From the NCBI RefSeq assembly GCF_965219595.1, contig NZ_OZ244781.1:3615502-3679501 (forward strand): a DNA stretch of 64,000 bases. The letters are read 5' to 3'. Shown piece after piece: positions 32,001 through 47,000 of the stretch (its first letter is position 1; each line of letters opens with the position of its first letter). Both the position numbers and the translations under genes were made by a program. The stretch comes from Poriferisodalis sp022821985. Lineage in GTDB: Bacteria; Actinomycetota; Acidimicrobiia; Acidimicrobiales; Poriferisodalaceae. The notes under the pieces are model-generated. The model worked only from the letters and a program-made list of their open reading frames with translations, searched no databases and was not told the DNA's origin.

Positions 32001-35000
32001 TGCCGGCTGCGATGGCGATGCTGCCGCTGTTCGACAGGCTGAAATCGGCCGCCACGGCAGTCGAGTCGCTGCTGCGCCGCCGCACCGGGATCGACACGTT
32101 CCCCGACTGGGCCGCAGCCAACTCCGCGGTGACCGTCAGCATGTCGCCCTCGGTGACGCTCGTCGCGTCCGCCGACAGGGTCACCGCGGTCTCGTCGTCG
32201 TCGACGGTCACCATCAGCGTGTCGTCGTGGGTCGAGGTGTAGCCGCCGCCGCTGGGAGAGTGCACCAGCGACACGGTCTCGTCTGCCGCGTTCGCGTCCT
32301 GGCCCGCGGACACCGCCACCTGCTGCGGCACATGCCAATTCGACGTGGTGAACGCCAGCGTGCTCTGGTCCCCGCCCTGGGTGCTGTCGGTGTCCACCGT
32401 CACTCCCGAACCGGCGCCGCTGACCGTCACCGTCACCGTGCCCGACGGCGGCGAGGCCAGCACCACCGAATAACTGCCCGAAGCCCCCTCAGCGACCGAC
32501 AACGGATCGGGATCGAACACCAAGCCCTTCGGGCGGTCGTCGTCGACGATGCTCACCGTCGTCGAGGTGCGCGGCCCCAACGAGAACCGCGCAGACGGAA
32601 CAGGCATGCGCATGGTCAGTGTGAAGGACTCGTCGGGCTCCGAAGTGCCGTCGCCGACGATCGTGACAGAGAAACCGTGCGAGGAGGTGCCGGCCGGGAT
32701 CTCCACCGTCGCAGGCACACCGGTGTAGTCCCCGGGAGCAGTCGCGGTGCCGTCAGCAGCAGCCAGTTTGACTGTCACCGGAATCGCCGTCGTTCCCGAC
32801 ACCTCGGCGGTCACCGTGGCAGTGGCGTTGGCGCTGCCTTCCACGACGGTGAACTCGCTGCTGCTGAACTGCACCGTCGCCGTGTCGTCGTCGGCGATCG
32901 TGACCGTCGTCTCACTGGTACCCAGCGTGTAGCTCGAATCAGACGCCGGAGCCAACTTCAGCTTGATCGTCTCGTCGCCCTCCACCACCGTGTCATGGGT
33001 GACCGTGATCGCGATGTTGGCGGTGCCCGACGTCGGGACAGACACCGTCCTGGCCAGAGTGCCGTAGTCGGTCCCCTCCACAGCGCTGCCGTCCGCGCTG
33101 GCGTCCACCGTGAACGCCACGCTCAGACTCGCTGTCGGCGCGGGCGTCAAGCTCACCGACACGTTCGCGGTGCGACTGCCCGGCGCCTCGCCCGCCGAAT
33201 AGGACGCCATGTCGAAGCTCAGCACGGGCACGGCGGCGGGTGTGGTGTCGGTGACTTCGACGTCGAGGTCGTCGATGTCGAGGGTGGTGAGGTACTTGCC
33301 GTCGGTGTCGGCGGTGGTGACGGCGTGGGTGATCTTCACATCGCGCTTGCCGTCCTTGTTCGCCGCCATGTCGTCGACGCCGCGCACCGTCACTGTCTGG
33401 GCGACGTCCCACCGGTCGGTGGTGCCCATCGGGTTGAAGGTGAGCGTCAGCATCTTGTCCTGCCATGAGCGGCCTGCTGCGGGGCCGTCGATCTCCACGC
33501 CTGCTGGGACGGTCACGGTGATCGTGACCGGGCTGAGCGGCTGGGTGTCGAGCACCACGGTGTAGGTGTCGGTGGTGCCGTCCTCGGACACGGTCGTGTC
33601 GCTGCCGACGTGGTCGACAGTGACCCCGGCGGTGTCGGTGTCGTCCGCGACCTCGACGTCCACGTTCTCCACCGGCGTCGTTGTCGTGTACTTGCCGCCG
33701 TCGCCGGAGTGCACCGACTGGGCGATCTCGACGTCGCGCTTGTCGTCGGCGTTGTCGATCTTGTCGTCGGTGCCGCGTACCGTCACTGTCTGGGGCGTGT
33801 TCCAGTTGTCGCCGGTGAACGTCAGGTCGAGGAAGCCGGGGCTGGTCACCCACGATCGGCCGTTTGCGGGGCCGTCCACGTCCGCTCCTGCTGCGGGAAC
33901 CACGCGCACCACCACGGTCTGGCCCGCGAGCGGCGCCGAGCTCAGCTCCACCGTGTAGGTGTCGGTGTCGCTTGGGTCCTCGGACACCGCGGTGGCCGCG
34001 GGGGTGCCCGACTCGATCACGGTGACCCCGGCGGTGTCGTCGTCGGTGACCGTGACTGTGATCGGGGCGATCTCGCGGCCCGTGGGGAACCGTCCGCCGT
34101 CGCCGGTGGTGACGGCGTGGGTGATCTCGACATTGCGCTCGTCGCCGGCGTTGTCGATGTGGTCCAGCTCGCCTTGCACGGTGATCGTGGCAGGCTGGTT
34201 CCAGTCGGTGGTGGTGAATGTCACCGCGGCCGTGCGGGCATAGTTGGCGCCGCCGTCGGAGCTGACTTTGGCTCCCGCCGCGGCGGTGGCGGTGACCGTG
34301 ACGCTGCTCGCCGGCTGAGATGCCAGCACCAGCGTGTAGCTGTCGGTGGTCGTTGTGCCGTCCTCGGACACGGTCGTGTCGCCGTCGGACTCGGCGACGG
34401 TCGCCACCGGCGTCTCGTGGTCGACCAGCGTGATCTGCGCCGAGGTCACCGCGAAGTCGTCGTCGCTGCGCAGCTCGCCCGACACCTCCACGGTGTCGTC
34501 GCCGGAGGTGCCGATGTCGACGACGGGGGTCAGCGTGAACGACTCCTGTTTCGACGCAGTGTTCTCGGCGATGGTGATGCCGAACGTCGCCGGGCTCGCC
34601 GTGAAGCCCACCACAGCGGTGCCGTCGGCGTCGGCCACGCTCACCTGAACGGTCTGCTCGGTGCCGAACTGCGTCGTACCCTGCACCTCGGCGGTCACTG
34701 TCACACTGACCGCGCCGGCGTCCTCGGCGATCACTGCACGGCTTACGGTCAATTCGATGCCCGTCGGCGCGATGTCGTTGTCGGCCACGTTCACCGACGC
34801 GTCGCCCGCGGTGGACAGCACGTTGTACTCCGGCAGGTCCTTGACAGTGGCGGTGACCTTCCCGTCGGGCTCGTGGCCGGTATCGCCGACCGTCGTCACC
34901 GAGAACTGCTTCGACGTGTCGCCGGCGGTGATGGTGACGGTCCGGTCGCCCTCGTCGGCGTCTGCCACGAAGTCCGACACCGGGTCGTCGGCCACTGTCA

Positions 35001-38000
35001 CCGTCACGTTCAGATCGGCTGTCAGCGCATCGGGGATGCTGACGGTGAAGGTCGCCGCGGTGCCCTCGGTCACGTCGGCACCGGCGGCGATGGAGACCAC
35101 CGGGCGGTCCGAGTCGACCTCGAACACCCCCGACAGGGCGAACATCGGGCGCTCCTCGGTGCGGGGCGACCCTTGGCAGGCACCGTTGCCCGGCGTGAAG
35201 TCGTTGAGGTCCGAGGTGGGACCCAGCGGGGTCTTGTCGTTGTCGCCGGACACGTTCAGATACCCGACCCGCACGCTCGACGCGCCCATCACCTTCAGGC
35301 TCTCGGGGTACACGCTCGTGGCGCAGCCCACGTACGCCCGCCGCCCGCCGGAGTCCACGTTGGCGGTGTTGGAGAAGCCGTCGCTGCTGCTGCCGGTCCA
35401 GTAGCCGTCTGCGTCGACCGTGGCCGCGGTGCCGTCGGCGTAGCGGGGGTTGGCCTCGTCGTCCCAGGTGCCGTCCATGAAGTCGGCGTTGTCGTCTGCC
35501 GCCTTGGCGCCGCCGACCCAGTAGACGGCGGCGTTGGGGTACAGCGTCGCGGCGTAGTCGATCGTGCGGCCCGGCCCGCCGCCGTCGAAGAACGCGTGGT
35601 CCGCTGCGTTGCCCGGGAACACCTCCACCGCGGTCGCGTCGGGGCCCAGCGTCACCGTCTCGGACGAGATGGCGCTGCGGGCGCCGCCAACGGGGTAGGG
35701 CTGCGCGGTGGACGCCACCGCGTGGAAGCCCGCCGCGTAGGGCTTCAACGCCTCGACCCCGCCCGCCTTGAGACCCGCCGCGGTGATCTCCGCCCGCACG
35801 AACGCGTCGTACGCGCTGGCCGCCTCGCTCACCGCCGTGGTCTCCGACGAGGTCACGAACAGCAGGCGGAACCTGTCGCCCGCGGACAGGCCGTCGGGCA
35901 CGAACTCCCACCCCGCGGGCACCACCACCGTGGTCACCGGGTGCTTGGGCACCTTCTCCGCGATCACGATCGTCGCAGAGCGGGCCGCCGCGGCTGCGAG
36001 CGTGCCGACGCTGGTGGTGGGCCTCGGGTCGTTGAGCACCCGGGCGGCGTCGGGGATCTGCACCGTGACCGTCTCGTCGGTTGTGTCGCTGTCGCGGTTG
36101 GCCACCGTGAACGTGATCGTCGCCGCCCGGGCCTCCGCACCGGTGAACGTCAACAACAGCGCGGCCTGCCCGGGGCTGGTCCGCCCCGCCAGCGGGTCGG
36201 CGCCGAGCTTCGCGCCCGGCCCCGACACGGCCCAGTCGAGCGCACGACGCGACTTCAGCAGCCGGGCAGGACCCGACAGGATCGCCCCCGTCGAGGACGA
36301 CAGTCGCACCGGCACCTGCGCCACTTCGCCCGCTATCAGCGCCCTGTCCAGCTCGACGGTCACCGTCACCGACGACGACGCGTCCGTCTCCACCAGCGTG
36401 CCGCCGCCCGACAGGCTCACCTCGACGGGATCGTCGTCCACCAGACGCACCGTCACCGTCGGCCCCGAGGTCACCGCCCCGTAACCCGACACCGTGTGGG
36501 TGACCGTCGCGGTGCGGTCCGGGACGTTGTCGGCGCCGTCGGCGGTCGCCGCGGAATGCACCGTCACCGTCTGGGGCACCCACCAATCCGACACGGTGAA
36601 CGTCAACGTCGCCGATGCCGCCGCGCTGCCGCTGCCGACCGACACCCGCACATCGCTGCCGGCGCTCGCAGCGACCGTCACCGTGCCCGCCGGGGCGCTG
36701 GCCAGCCGCAGCGTGTAGCTGTCAGTCGTGCCCGACGCCGCCGTCGAGTCCTCGCTCACCGCCGTCTCGCCGCCCGAGTGGGCGATCACCAGCCCCGCCG
36801 GCGCGTCGTCGTCCACCACAGCCAACTCGAAGCCGTTCGCGCCGCCGCCCGCGGCGACACCGCCGCCCAGATTCGTGCCGTCCGTCTCGGCGTGCGACAC
36901 GCCCAGCCGCACCTGCACCGAATCGCTGTCGCCCGCGGCGTTCTCATCGGCGCTGTCATCGACCACGGTCAGCGTCAGCGCCGCTGTGCGCGCCCCCGCG
37001 CCCGCGAACGTCACCGTCGCGTACAGCTCCCCTGCCAGCACCCCGCCCTGACCGTCCGCCAACGCGGTCACCGCGCCCACCGACACACCCGTGTTCGCCT
37101 CGCCCTGCTTCTCGCTCAACGCGAAATCGGCCGGCCGAGCACCCGCGCCGCCCGACAGCAACACCCGCACCACCGCCGTCTCGCCCGCCGCCAGCGCACG
37201 ACCCAGCGTCACGGTGACTTCCACCTCGCCGCCCTCGACGACCGCGCCCGAACCGCCCGCACGGGCCAGGCCCACCTCTGTCGCGTCGTCATCGACGATC
37301 GTCAGCGTCGCCGATCCGACAGCGCCGATGCCGTGATCGTCGCTGGAGTCGATGCGGACGTCCACCGTCTCGGGCGGCTCGTCGTCGCTGTCGTCGAGCA
37401 CGGCTACACCGATGTCCACGCTGGTCGCACCGGCGGGCACGGTCACGCTGCCCGACAGCGCCGCGTAGTCGTCGCCGACGTCGGCGGTGCCGGTCACCGT
37501 GTAGCTGACCGTCAGATCCGCCGTCGGCTTCGGCGACACAGCCAGCGTCAGCACGCCCGCCCGGTCCGCTGCCGCCTCTCCCGCGGAGTATTCGGCCAGG
37601 GAGAACTGCACGCTCGGCACCGGCTGGTCGTCGTCGAGGACTCGTGCTGTGACCGGCGGCACGCTCAGGGCCTGGTATTTGGCGTCGCTGCTCGACACCG
37701 TGAACCTGATGGCGGCTGTGCGCGCCCCGCCGGAGTTGGGTGCGCTGTCGTCGACCGCGGTCACGGTGACGGTCTGCGCGGTGTGCCAGTTCTGCGGGGT
37801 GAACGTGAGCTGTGTCGAGGCACCGCCGCCGACTTGCAACGTGGTCGTGTCGGCGGACGTGACCGTGACGGTCACGTCCGCGGTCGGCTGAGAGCCGAGC
37901 GACACTTCCAGCGTGTCGGCGCCGTCCGGCTCGGACACCGCCGTGACGCCGCCCGGCTCGGACACCGCCACGCCGGCGGTGTCGTCGCTCTTGATGACCA

Positions 38001-41000
38001 CGCTGAACGTGTTGTCCGTCGTGGACGGGTTCCCGTCGTCGGACGCCGCCGCGCCGGCGGCGACGTTGGTCGCCAGGCCTGCGGCGGCCAGGTCGCCCAG
38101 CTCGACGGTCGCGGTCTCGTCGTCCTCGTCGACATAGTCGTCGGCCGCCCACAAAGACACCGCCGCGGTCCGCGCCCCCGCACCCGACAGGCGCACCCTC
38201 GGCGCCAGGCCGCTGGGATCGAGCACCGACACGCCCGTGTTCGCCTGCCCCGCTGTGAGCGCCGTGCTCACATCCGCCGCGGTGACCCCGGTGATCTCCA
38301 AGGGCACGTCCACCACCTCGCCTGCTGCCAGGGCGCGGCCGAGGGTGACCGTGAACTCCGCCGAACGGTTCGCGGCCTCGCGGTCTTCTGAGATGTCCCC
38401 GCTGTCGACGCGCGCCACCGTCACCGTCACCGGGTCGGGATCGGGCGGATCAGGCGGATCAGGCGGCGCCTGCGCGAACACCGTGCCGTCGCCCGCCAGC
38501 GCAGCCGACAGCGTTGTGCCCGCCAGCGACGCACCCGCCGCAGTCGGGCTGCCCGGCGCGACGGCGAGCTTCACGCCCACATCGTCCGCCGCGACCGGCG
38601 ACACCGCCACCGACGCGCTGCTCGCCGCCGGGCCGGTGAAGACCACCGACGACCCCGACAGAGTCACCCCCGCAGGGCTGCCCGACAGCGCCAACGTGAA
38701 ATCTGTGCCCAGCGTGCCGCCGGTGAACGCCAGCGGCACCGTCACGGTCTCGCCCGCCAGCACTGTGGTGTCGAGGCCGACCTCGACCTGTGCCGTGTCG
38801 GTGCTGTGGTCGGCGTCAGCGGCCAGCGCCCGCGTCGCCTCCACCGTGACGCTCAACAAGCTCAGCGTGCCGATCGGGCCCACAGCCGCAGAGGTGACCG
38901 TCCCGGGATTGCCGCCGCCGTCGGTGTAGCCCACTTGCAGCCGCACGTGACGGCCCACGTCCGACACTGCGGGGGTGTACGACGCCGAGTTGTTGCCCAG
39001 GCCCGTTCCGGTCGCCCAGTTGCCGTCAGGGCTGCCGCCGTCGTCTGCGGAGGTCTGCCACAAGAACGTGTACGCCGACCCCGCGGCGGGGTCGCCGTCA
39101 GGGTCGCCCGACACCTCGCCGAACCGCAGCGGCGACCGGCCCGCCACGCCTATCCCGATCACGGTCGCCGTGTCCGCGTCGCCCTCGTCCACGTCGGTCA
39201 CCGTCACCGACACCGCCTGGCGCACACCCGTCGCCGTGCCGTCCGCCCCGACCGAGGTCGCCACCACGACCAGCACCACGGTCGGCGCAGCCTCGCGGTC
39301 CAGGCTGCTGCCGTCGCCGCCATAGGAGATCTGGCCCGACGACGCGTCGATCACGAACCCCGCCGCCGTCGGCGACGCCAGCGAATACGCCACCGGGTCG
39401 CCGTCCGCGTCAGAAGCAGTCACCGGCGACCCCACCGCGACCGCAGACGACGAACCGTCGGAGTTCTCCGCGATCTCAAGATCCGTCGGCACCGCGTCGA
39501 ACACCGCATCCGCCAACGCCTTGGGCGCCTTGGACACGCTGTCGGACACGGTCACACCCACCGACGCGGACCCGTGGCCGGCCGCCGTGAACAGCACCAC
39601 CGTCTGCTCGTCGTCGGTGTCCGCGTCGTCGGCCGCGGCGACCGTCGCCGTCTTGGGCTCGTCCCAGTCGGTGCTGTCGAACTCGATCGGCGCCGTCGGC
39701 ACTGACACCGCCGAGGGGTCCGCGCTCGCCGCCGACACGGCCACCGCGCCCGACGGCTGCCCGCTGAGCCGCACCGACACCTCCCCCGACCCTTCGTCGG
39801 CGTCGCCCTCGACGAGCGCCACGTCCCAGGGCCGCGCCAGCACCGCCGGCGTCGCCGCGTCGTCGTCGACGATCTGCACCGTCGCCTGCGCCGACTCGAC
39901 CCCCGACACCGGCCCGGCCCGCAGAAGCCCCGGCGCCAGATGCGCGTCAGCCGCCAGACCGATCCGCGCCCGCTCATGAACCCCGTCGGCGTCGTCGCCC
40001 GCAGCCACCGCAAGCTCGGCCGCCCCCACCTGCGCGCCCTGCACCCCGGTGAACACCACCACCGGCGACAGCGACGCGCCGTCGCGCACCGACACGCCCG
40101 CACGCCCGCCCGAAGGCTGCGACACCACGACGTCGCCCGCGGCCACACCGACGCCCGACACCGCCAGCGGCACCTCCACCGTCTCGCCCGGCTGCACCAC
40201 ACGGCCCAGCCACACCCCCAACGGCACAGACGACGACGAATCGCCCTCCGCCGCGAACCCGCCGCCGGACACGACCACGTTGGTCGGCTCGTCATCAGCC
40301 ACCGCCACCGACCCAGGCACAACCTCCGCCGCAGCCGCCGCGCCGGACGCTGTGCCCGACAGGGTCACCACCTCAGAGGGGCCGTCGACGCTGTCGTCGA
40401 CCGGCGCCAAGCTGAACCACTTCCGCCCCGACCCCGAACCCGCCGGGATCACCGCATCGAACCCGGTGATCTTCTCGCCGCCGACGCTCGCCGCATAGCC
40501 GACCGCGCCCGCGACGCCCGAGCCGGCCAGCGACACCGACACCGTCACGTCGTCCTCGAACCGCGACCCGTTCGACAGCGACGCGGTCACCCCCACATCC
40601 ACCGGCCCCGAGCCTTCGGGCACCGCCGCGGGGTCAGCCGACAGCACGATGTCGGGCAGCGGATCGTCATCGGTGATCACCACCGTCACCGACGACCGCT
40701 CACCGACCGTGTAGCCGTCGCCGGGCAGCAGCGTCAGCACCACCGTCTCGGGGCCTTCCACCCACGCGTCGCCCAACGGACGCACGGCCAGCTCCGCCCG
40801 ACCCGGCAGACGCGGATCCATCGGCACCGCCACCGAGTCCACCAACCCCCGATAATCCCTCCCCGCCGTCGCCGAGCCCCCCACCGACAGCCCCACCGAC
40901 AACGGCTGCGCGCCCTGCGCGCCCCGCGCCGACGACACCACGCCCACCACCCGACGCGAACCCTCAGCCTCGCCCACGAACACCCGCAGCGGCCCGTCGC

Positions 41001-44000
41001 CCACAAACACCGCACCCGAAACGTCAAACGACACCACCGGCACAGCGGCGTCGTCGAGGGTGAACACGGGCGAGAGGCCGTAGAGGGGCCTGGCGGTGTC
41101 GACGGTGCTGAACGGCGGCGTGCTCTTGCTGATCGCCTGGTCGGCCGTGTTGGTGGCGTGGGCCGTGGTGATCCCGTGCGGGAATTGGGTGGCGGTGTTG
41201 CCCAGCGGGTAATCGCTGGCGACGCAGTTCACGTCCATCCCGGTCCACGGCGCGGTCTCGGACGGGTCGACCGAGCTCTGGGCGGCGCCGGACTCGACTT
41301 TGCGGGCGGCGTGGTTGTCCCAGGTGCCGTCGCAGAGATCCTCGTAGTTGTCCGCGACCCGCAGCCCGCCGAGCCAGTACGTCGGGACGCCGGTGGTGTC
41401 CGACGGCGACGTCGAGCCGTCTGACCAGGCGCTCACCGCGCCTGTGTCGGTAGCGGCGAGGCCGTTGTGGCGGCGCGCCGACACCGCGCTGGTCGACCCG
41501 AGCGCCTTGAACAGCCCGATGTAGGGCACAGCGCTCGTGTGGGCCCCGGCGAGCATCGTGCCGCGGACGAACGCGTCGTAGTCGGCGATGTCGGCCGAGG
41601 TGGCGTCGCGCTCGGCGGACGTGCGGAACACCAGCCGGAACTCGTCGCCGGGGTCCAGCCCCGACGGCGCCAGCGGCCAGCCCGCGGGCACCTCGACAGC
41701 GCCGGTCTCGTCGTCGGCGATCGCGAACGTCACGGGCCCGCCGCTGAGACCGCCGATCCTGGCGCCTCCCGCCGCGCTCGCCGAGCGGCCCGCGGTGCCG
41801 TAGCCGACGCGCACCACCGGCCGCGACCGGACCATGTTGTCGACCGGCACGAACCGCAGCGTCGCAGCCTGCGCGCCCGCCGTGAACACCACCGCCGGGT
41901 TCTGCGCGCTGTGCGAACCGGCCGTGTCCAGCGACACGCCCGTCTGGGTCGCCGGGTGCAGGCCGAACATGTAGTCGTCGCCGACCGTGGCGCCGTGCAC
42001 GACCAGAGGCACGGTGACCGTCTGCGCGCCGGTCAGCGCACGGTCCAGCATCACCGTGATCGTCTTGCGGCCCGCTGCGCCCGAAGCGCCCTCCGCCACG
42101 TCGCCGCTGCCGTCACCGCCGGCCGCTGTCAGGGTCACGTCCACAACGGGCTGCACCGTCACCCCCACCGTCGTGATGCCCGTCAGAGTCGTGGGATACG
42201 CCGCAGTGCCGACGGTGACCGAATGGGCGATCACGGCGGCGCCCGCGGCGACACCGGTCACCGTCACCTGCTGAGGCGTCCTCCAGTTGCCGGCATTGAA
42301 CGCCAACGGCCCGCTCACTGTCGCCTTGGACGCGTCGCCCGAGACGGGGGTGATCTCCACGGCGCCGCCCGGGTCGCTCGCGAGGCGCACGCTGTACTCC
42401 TTTGCGGCCTGCTCGGGCATCACGAGCTCCGCGGGGGCCACGATCACGCCGTGGCCGGCGTCGGCGGTGGTCACCGCCACGTCGGCGACGGCGATGCCGT
42501 GATAGGGATTCGCGGAGGGATCGTCGCCTGCCACCGACACGCTGTGGGACAAGTTGAACGACTCGCCGACGGCGTCGCCGTCGTTGAGCGCGCGCACCGA
42601 CACCGTCTGGGGCACGGCCCAGTTCCCGTTGCCGTCGCCGGACCCCGAGCCGTCGCCGCCCGCGGTGAACACCAGCCTGCTGCCAAGCCCGGGCGTGGCC
42701 GGGGTGGTGTCCACCGACGCCGCAGTGCTGTCGCCGTTGGCCACCGTCACGGTCACCAGCGCGCCGGGATCGGCGCCGAGCACGACCGTGTACGTCTTGG
42801 CGGCGTCCGCGTCGGCGCCGAGCTCTGCCAACGCGAGCGCAGACGCCGACACCGTCACCTGCGGCGAGTCGTCGGCGTCGACCACCGTCACCGTCGCCGT
42901 GTCATTGGACCGCGCGCCCACCCCGCCGGGAACGTTGCTGTCAGAATCGCCGTCGGTCGCACTCTTGTCCAGCAGCACCGTCAGCGTCTCATCGGACTCG
43001 CTGTCGTCGCCGTCGTCGACCGCGGTCACCACCAAGGTCGCCTCCTGCGCACCCGCGCCGGCGAAAGTGATCACCGGCGCCAAAGTGGCCGCTCCCGCCA
43101 AGGCTGCGCCCGTCGCGCCCGCTTCGAGCGACAGCGACACATCACGGGAGGTCCCGTTGCCTGTGTCGGTCGCCGTGCCCGACAACGCGAGCGTCACGTC
43201 CACCCGCTCCCCCGCGGCCAGCTCCCTGCTCAGGCTCACCGGGAACCCGGCGCTGCGATGCCTCGCCGGCACCGCAGCCGGCTCGTACAGCCGCGACCCG
43301 TCCGCGCCGCTGCCCATCGTCACGGTGACGCCGGCCTCGACCGCGATCACGCACGCCCAGCCCGACGCCGCGCCGAACCCCAAAGGCACCGCAGCGGCCA
43401 CATCGGTCACCTCGTTGTCCTCCACCACCCCATCAGCCGCCACCGACAGCACCACCTCCGCCTCGGTCGCCCCATAAGGCACGAACACCGACCCCGGCAG
43501 CGCACCGAAGTCCTCGGCGGACGCATCGCCCTGATGGGTGTACGCCAGACCGATGCGCGCCGGACCCACCGCGCCGCCGCCCAGCACCGCCCTCACCACC
43601 AGATCGTCGCCCTCGGGCACCGTCGGGCACACCAGCGCCGAGCCGTCAGCCCCCACAAAGGCCACCGTCCAGCCCCGATCCGCAGCGTCGTCGTCGAGCA
43701 CCCGCACAGACGTCGTCACATCGTCCAAAGTGGCCGCGTCGCCGTCGTCGTAGCCCGCCAGCGTGATCCCCGTCGACGTCGCCGAGCCCTGCGCGGCCAG
43801 ATCTCCCAGCGTCACCACCACCAGCTCGTCAGCGCTGTCGCCGTCGCCGCCGCCCGAACCGTCGCCGCCCTGCGTGCCCGCGTCACGCCCCGTCGACGCG
43901 AACGTGATCACCGCAGTGTGCACGTCGCCCGAACCGTCGCCGGTGAACGTCACCACCGGCGCCGCGGTCGCCAGACCGACAGCCGCCACCCCAGTACCCG

Positions 44001-47000
44001 ACACCGCCACCGTGAGATCGCGTCCCGACGAACCCGCCAGCACCGTCCCCGTGGCGGTGGACAGAGCCAGCGGCACCTCCGCGACCTCGCCCACGCCCAG
44101 CGCCCGGCCCAGCGTCACCGTCGCCGTAACGCTCGAACCCGCCCCCGATGACAGCTCGCCCGCCACCGAACCGCCGCCGCCCATCCGCACCGCGATGCTC
44201 TTCGTCACCGCGGTCTCCGAGATCGTGATCGCTGCCTGTCGGGCGTCGCCCGCGGCGATCGCGCCGACGTTGGTGGTGCGCCGGGTGTGGTTCAGCAGGG
44301 TGTCTAGGGCGGGTATCTGCACCGTTACCGTGTCGTCGGTTTTGTCGCGGTCGGCGTTGGCCGAGGTGAACTCGATCTCCGCGGTCTGCGCTCCCGCGCC
44401 GGAGAAGGTCACCACCAGCGCGGCCTGCGCGGGCCGCAGCCGGCCCGCCAGCGGGTCCGCCCCCAGCGTCACCCCGGTGCCCGACACGGCCCACCTGAGC
44501 GCCCGCGCACTGCTGAACCTGGCGCCGCGGCCCGACAGCACCGCGCCCGTCGACGACGACAGCCGCACCGGCACCTGCACCACCTCGCCCGCGGCGAGTG
44601 CCCGGGCCAGCGTCACGGTCACCGTCGCCGACGGCGCCGAATTGTCGTTCTCCGACACCGTGCCGCCGCCTGTCAGACGCACCTCGAAGGCAGCGTCGTC
44701 GACCAGGCGCACAGCCAGGCCCGGTCCCGCTGTCACCGCCCCGTAGCCCGACACCGCATGAGAAACCGCGGCAGCGAGCTCGGGATCGTCGCGTGTGCCG
44801 TTGCCCGCGGTCGCGGAGTGCACGGTCACGGTCTGCGCGACCCACCAGTCCGACGGCGTGAACGTCAGCGTCGCCGACGACGCCGCCGCGCCGCCGGCCG
44901 ACACCCGCACATCGCTGCCGGCGTTGACGGTGACGGTCACGGTGCCCGTCGGCGCGGTCCCGAGCCGCACCGAGTAGCTGTCGGTCAGCGGCGCCGACTC
45001 CGAATCGTTCGCCTCAGCGACCGCCGTGCCGCCGCCCGATTCGACGATCACCAGCCCCGCAGCAGCAGCCGGCTCGACCACCCCAAGCCCGAACACTGCC
45101 TGGTCCGGCGCCGTCTCCAGCCCGCCCCCGAGACTCGTGCCGTCGGACACCGCCTTGCCCAACTGCAACGACACCGACACCGAATCGCTGTCGGTCTCGA
45201 CGACGCCGTCGGCGACCGCGGTCAGCTCCAGCACCGCGGTCTGCGCTCCCGCCCCGGCGAACGTCACCGTCGCATACAGATTGCCCTTCACGCCCGGCGA
45301 CGCCGTCACGTCGCCCACCGACACGCCCGTGTTCGCCTCGCCCGACTTGGCGGCCAACCCGAAGTCCGCGGCCGTCACGCCTTCGCCGCCCGACAGGCCC
45401 ACCCGCACCACCGCGGTCTCGCCCGCCGCCAGCGTCCGGCCCAGCTTCACAGTCAGCTCGGCTTTGCCGCCCTCGGGAACCGAGCCCGAACCCGCACGGG
45501 TCATGCTCACCGCCGTCGCGTCGTCGTCAGCGATCGTCAGCGTGGCCGTGCCGACCGTGCCGACGGTGTAGCCGTCGCCGTCGCCGATCTCGACGTCCAC
45601 CGTCTCGGGCGGCTCGTCGTCGCTGTCGTCGAGCACCGCCACCGGAATGTCCACCGCGGTCGCGCCCGCGGGCACCACCACGCTGCCCGACAGCGCCGCA
45701 TAGTCGGCGCCGGCGCCGGCGCTGCCGGTCACGGTGTAGCCGACCGTGAACGACGCCGGCTGCGCAGACGACACGCTCAGCGTCAACGCCCCCGCCCGGT
45801 CCGCTGCGGCCTCACCCGCGGAGTACACAGCCCCAGAGAACTGCACCTGCGGCAACTCCGCGGCAGGCCGCTCGTCGTCGAGCACCCGCACGGTGACAGC
45901 GGGCACGCTGAGGCCGTCGTAGCCGCTGTCGCTGCTGGCAGTCGTGAACCTGACGCTGGTCGTGCGAGCACCGCCGGAGTTCACCGCACTGTCGTCAACT
46001 GCGGTGACGGTGACGGTCTGGACGGTCCGCCAGTCCTGCGAGGTGAACGTCAGCTGCGTCGAGGCGCCGCCGCCGACCAGCAGCGTCGTCGTGTCGGCGG
46101 CGGCGACGGTGACAGTCACGTCCGCTGCGGGCTGCGACGCGAGCGACACCGACAGCGTGTCCTTCGCCGCCGACGGCAGCGGGTCAGCGCCCGATTCGGT
46201 CACCGCCGTGTAGCCGCCCGACTCCGACACCTTCACCCCCGCGGCGTCGTCGTCTGCGATCGTCACGTCGAACGCGTTGTCCGCCGTGGACGGATTGCCG
46301 TCATCGGACGCGACCGCGCCGCCCGCGACATTGGTGCCCAGCCCTGCGGCCGTCAGGTCTCCCAGCCTGACCGTGACGGTCTCGTCGACGGGGTTTTGCG
46401 GGTCGGTCTTGTCGGTCTCGTCGACGTCGTCGTCGACTGCTGCCAACGTCAGCGCCGCGGCCTGCGCGCCCGCGCCCGACAGGCGCACCGTCGGCGTCAG
46501 CGAGCCGCTGCCCGCCACGCCCAAAACCACACCGGTGTTGGGCTGCCCAGATGTGAGCTCCACCCTCACATCGGCCGCGGTGACCCCCGTCCCGGAGATC
46601 ACCAGCGGCACGTCCACCACCTCGCCCGCGACCAGAGCACGGCCGAGCGTGACCGTGAACAGCGCGGACCGGTCCGCCGCTTTGGGATCCTCAGAGATAC
46701 TGCCGCTGTCGGTGCGGGCCAGGGTCACCCCAACCGGGACAGGATCAAGCGGAACGGGCGGATCGTCGGGCGCGTCGGCGAACACCAGCCCCCCGCCGGC
46801 CAGCGCAGCCGACAGCTTCGTGCCCGCCAGCGACGCGCCCGTCTTGGTCGGGCTGCCCGGCGCGACGGTGAGCTTCACGCCCACATCTGCGGCGGACACC
46901 GCCGACACCGCCACCGACGCGCTGCTCGCGGCCGGGCCGGTGAACACCACCGACGACCCCGACAGAGTCACCCCCGCCGCGCTGCCCGAGGCCGCCAGCG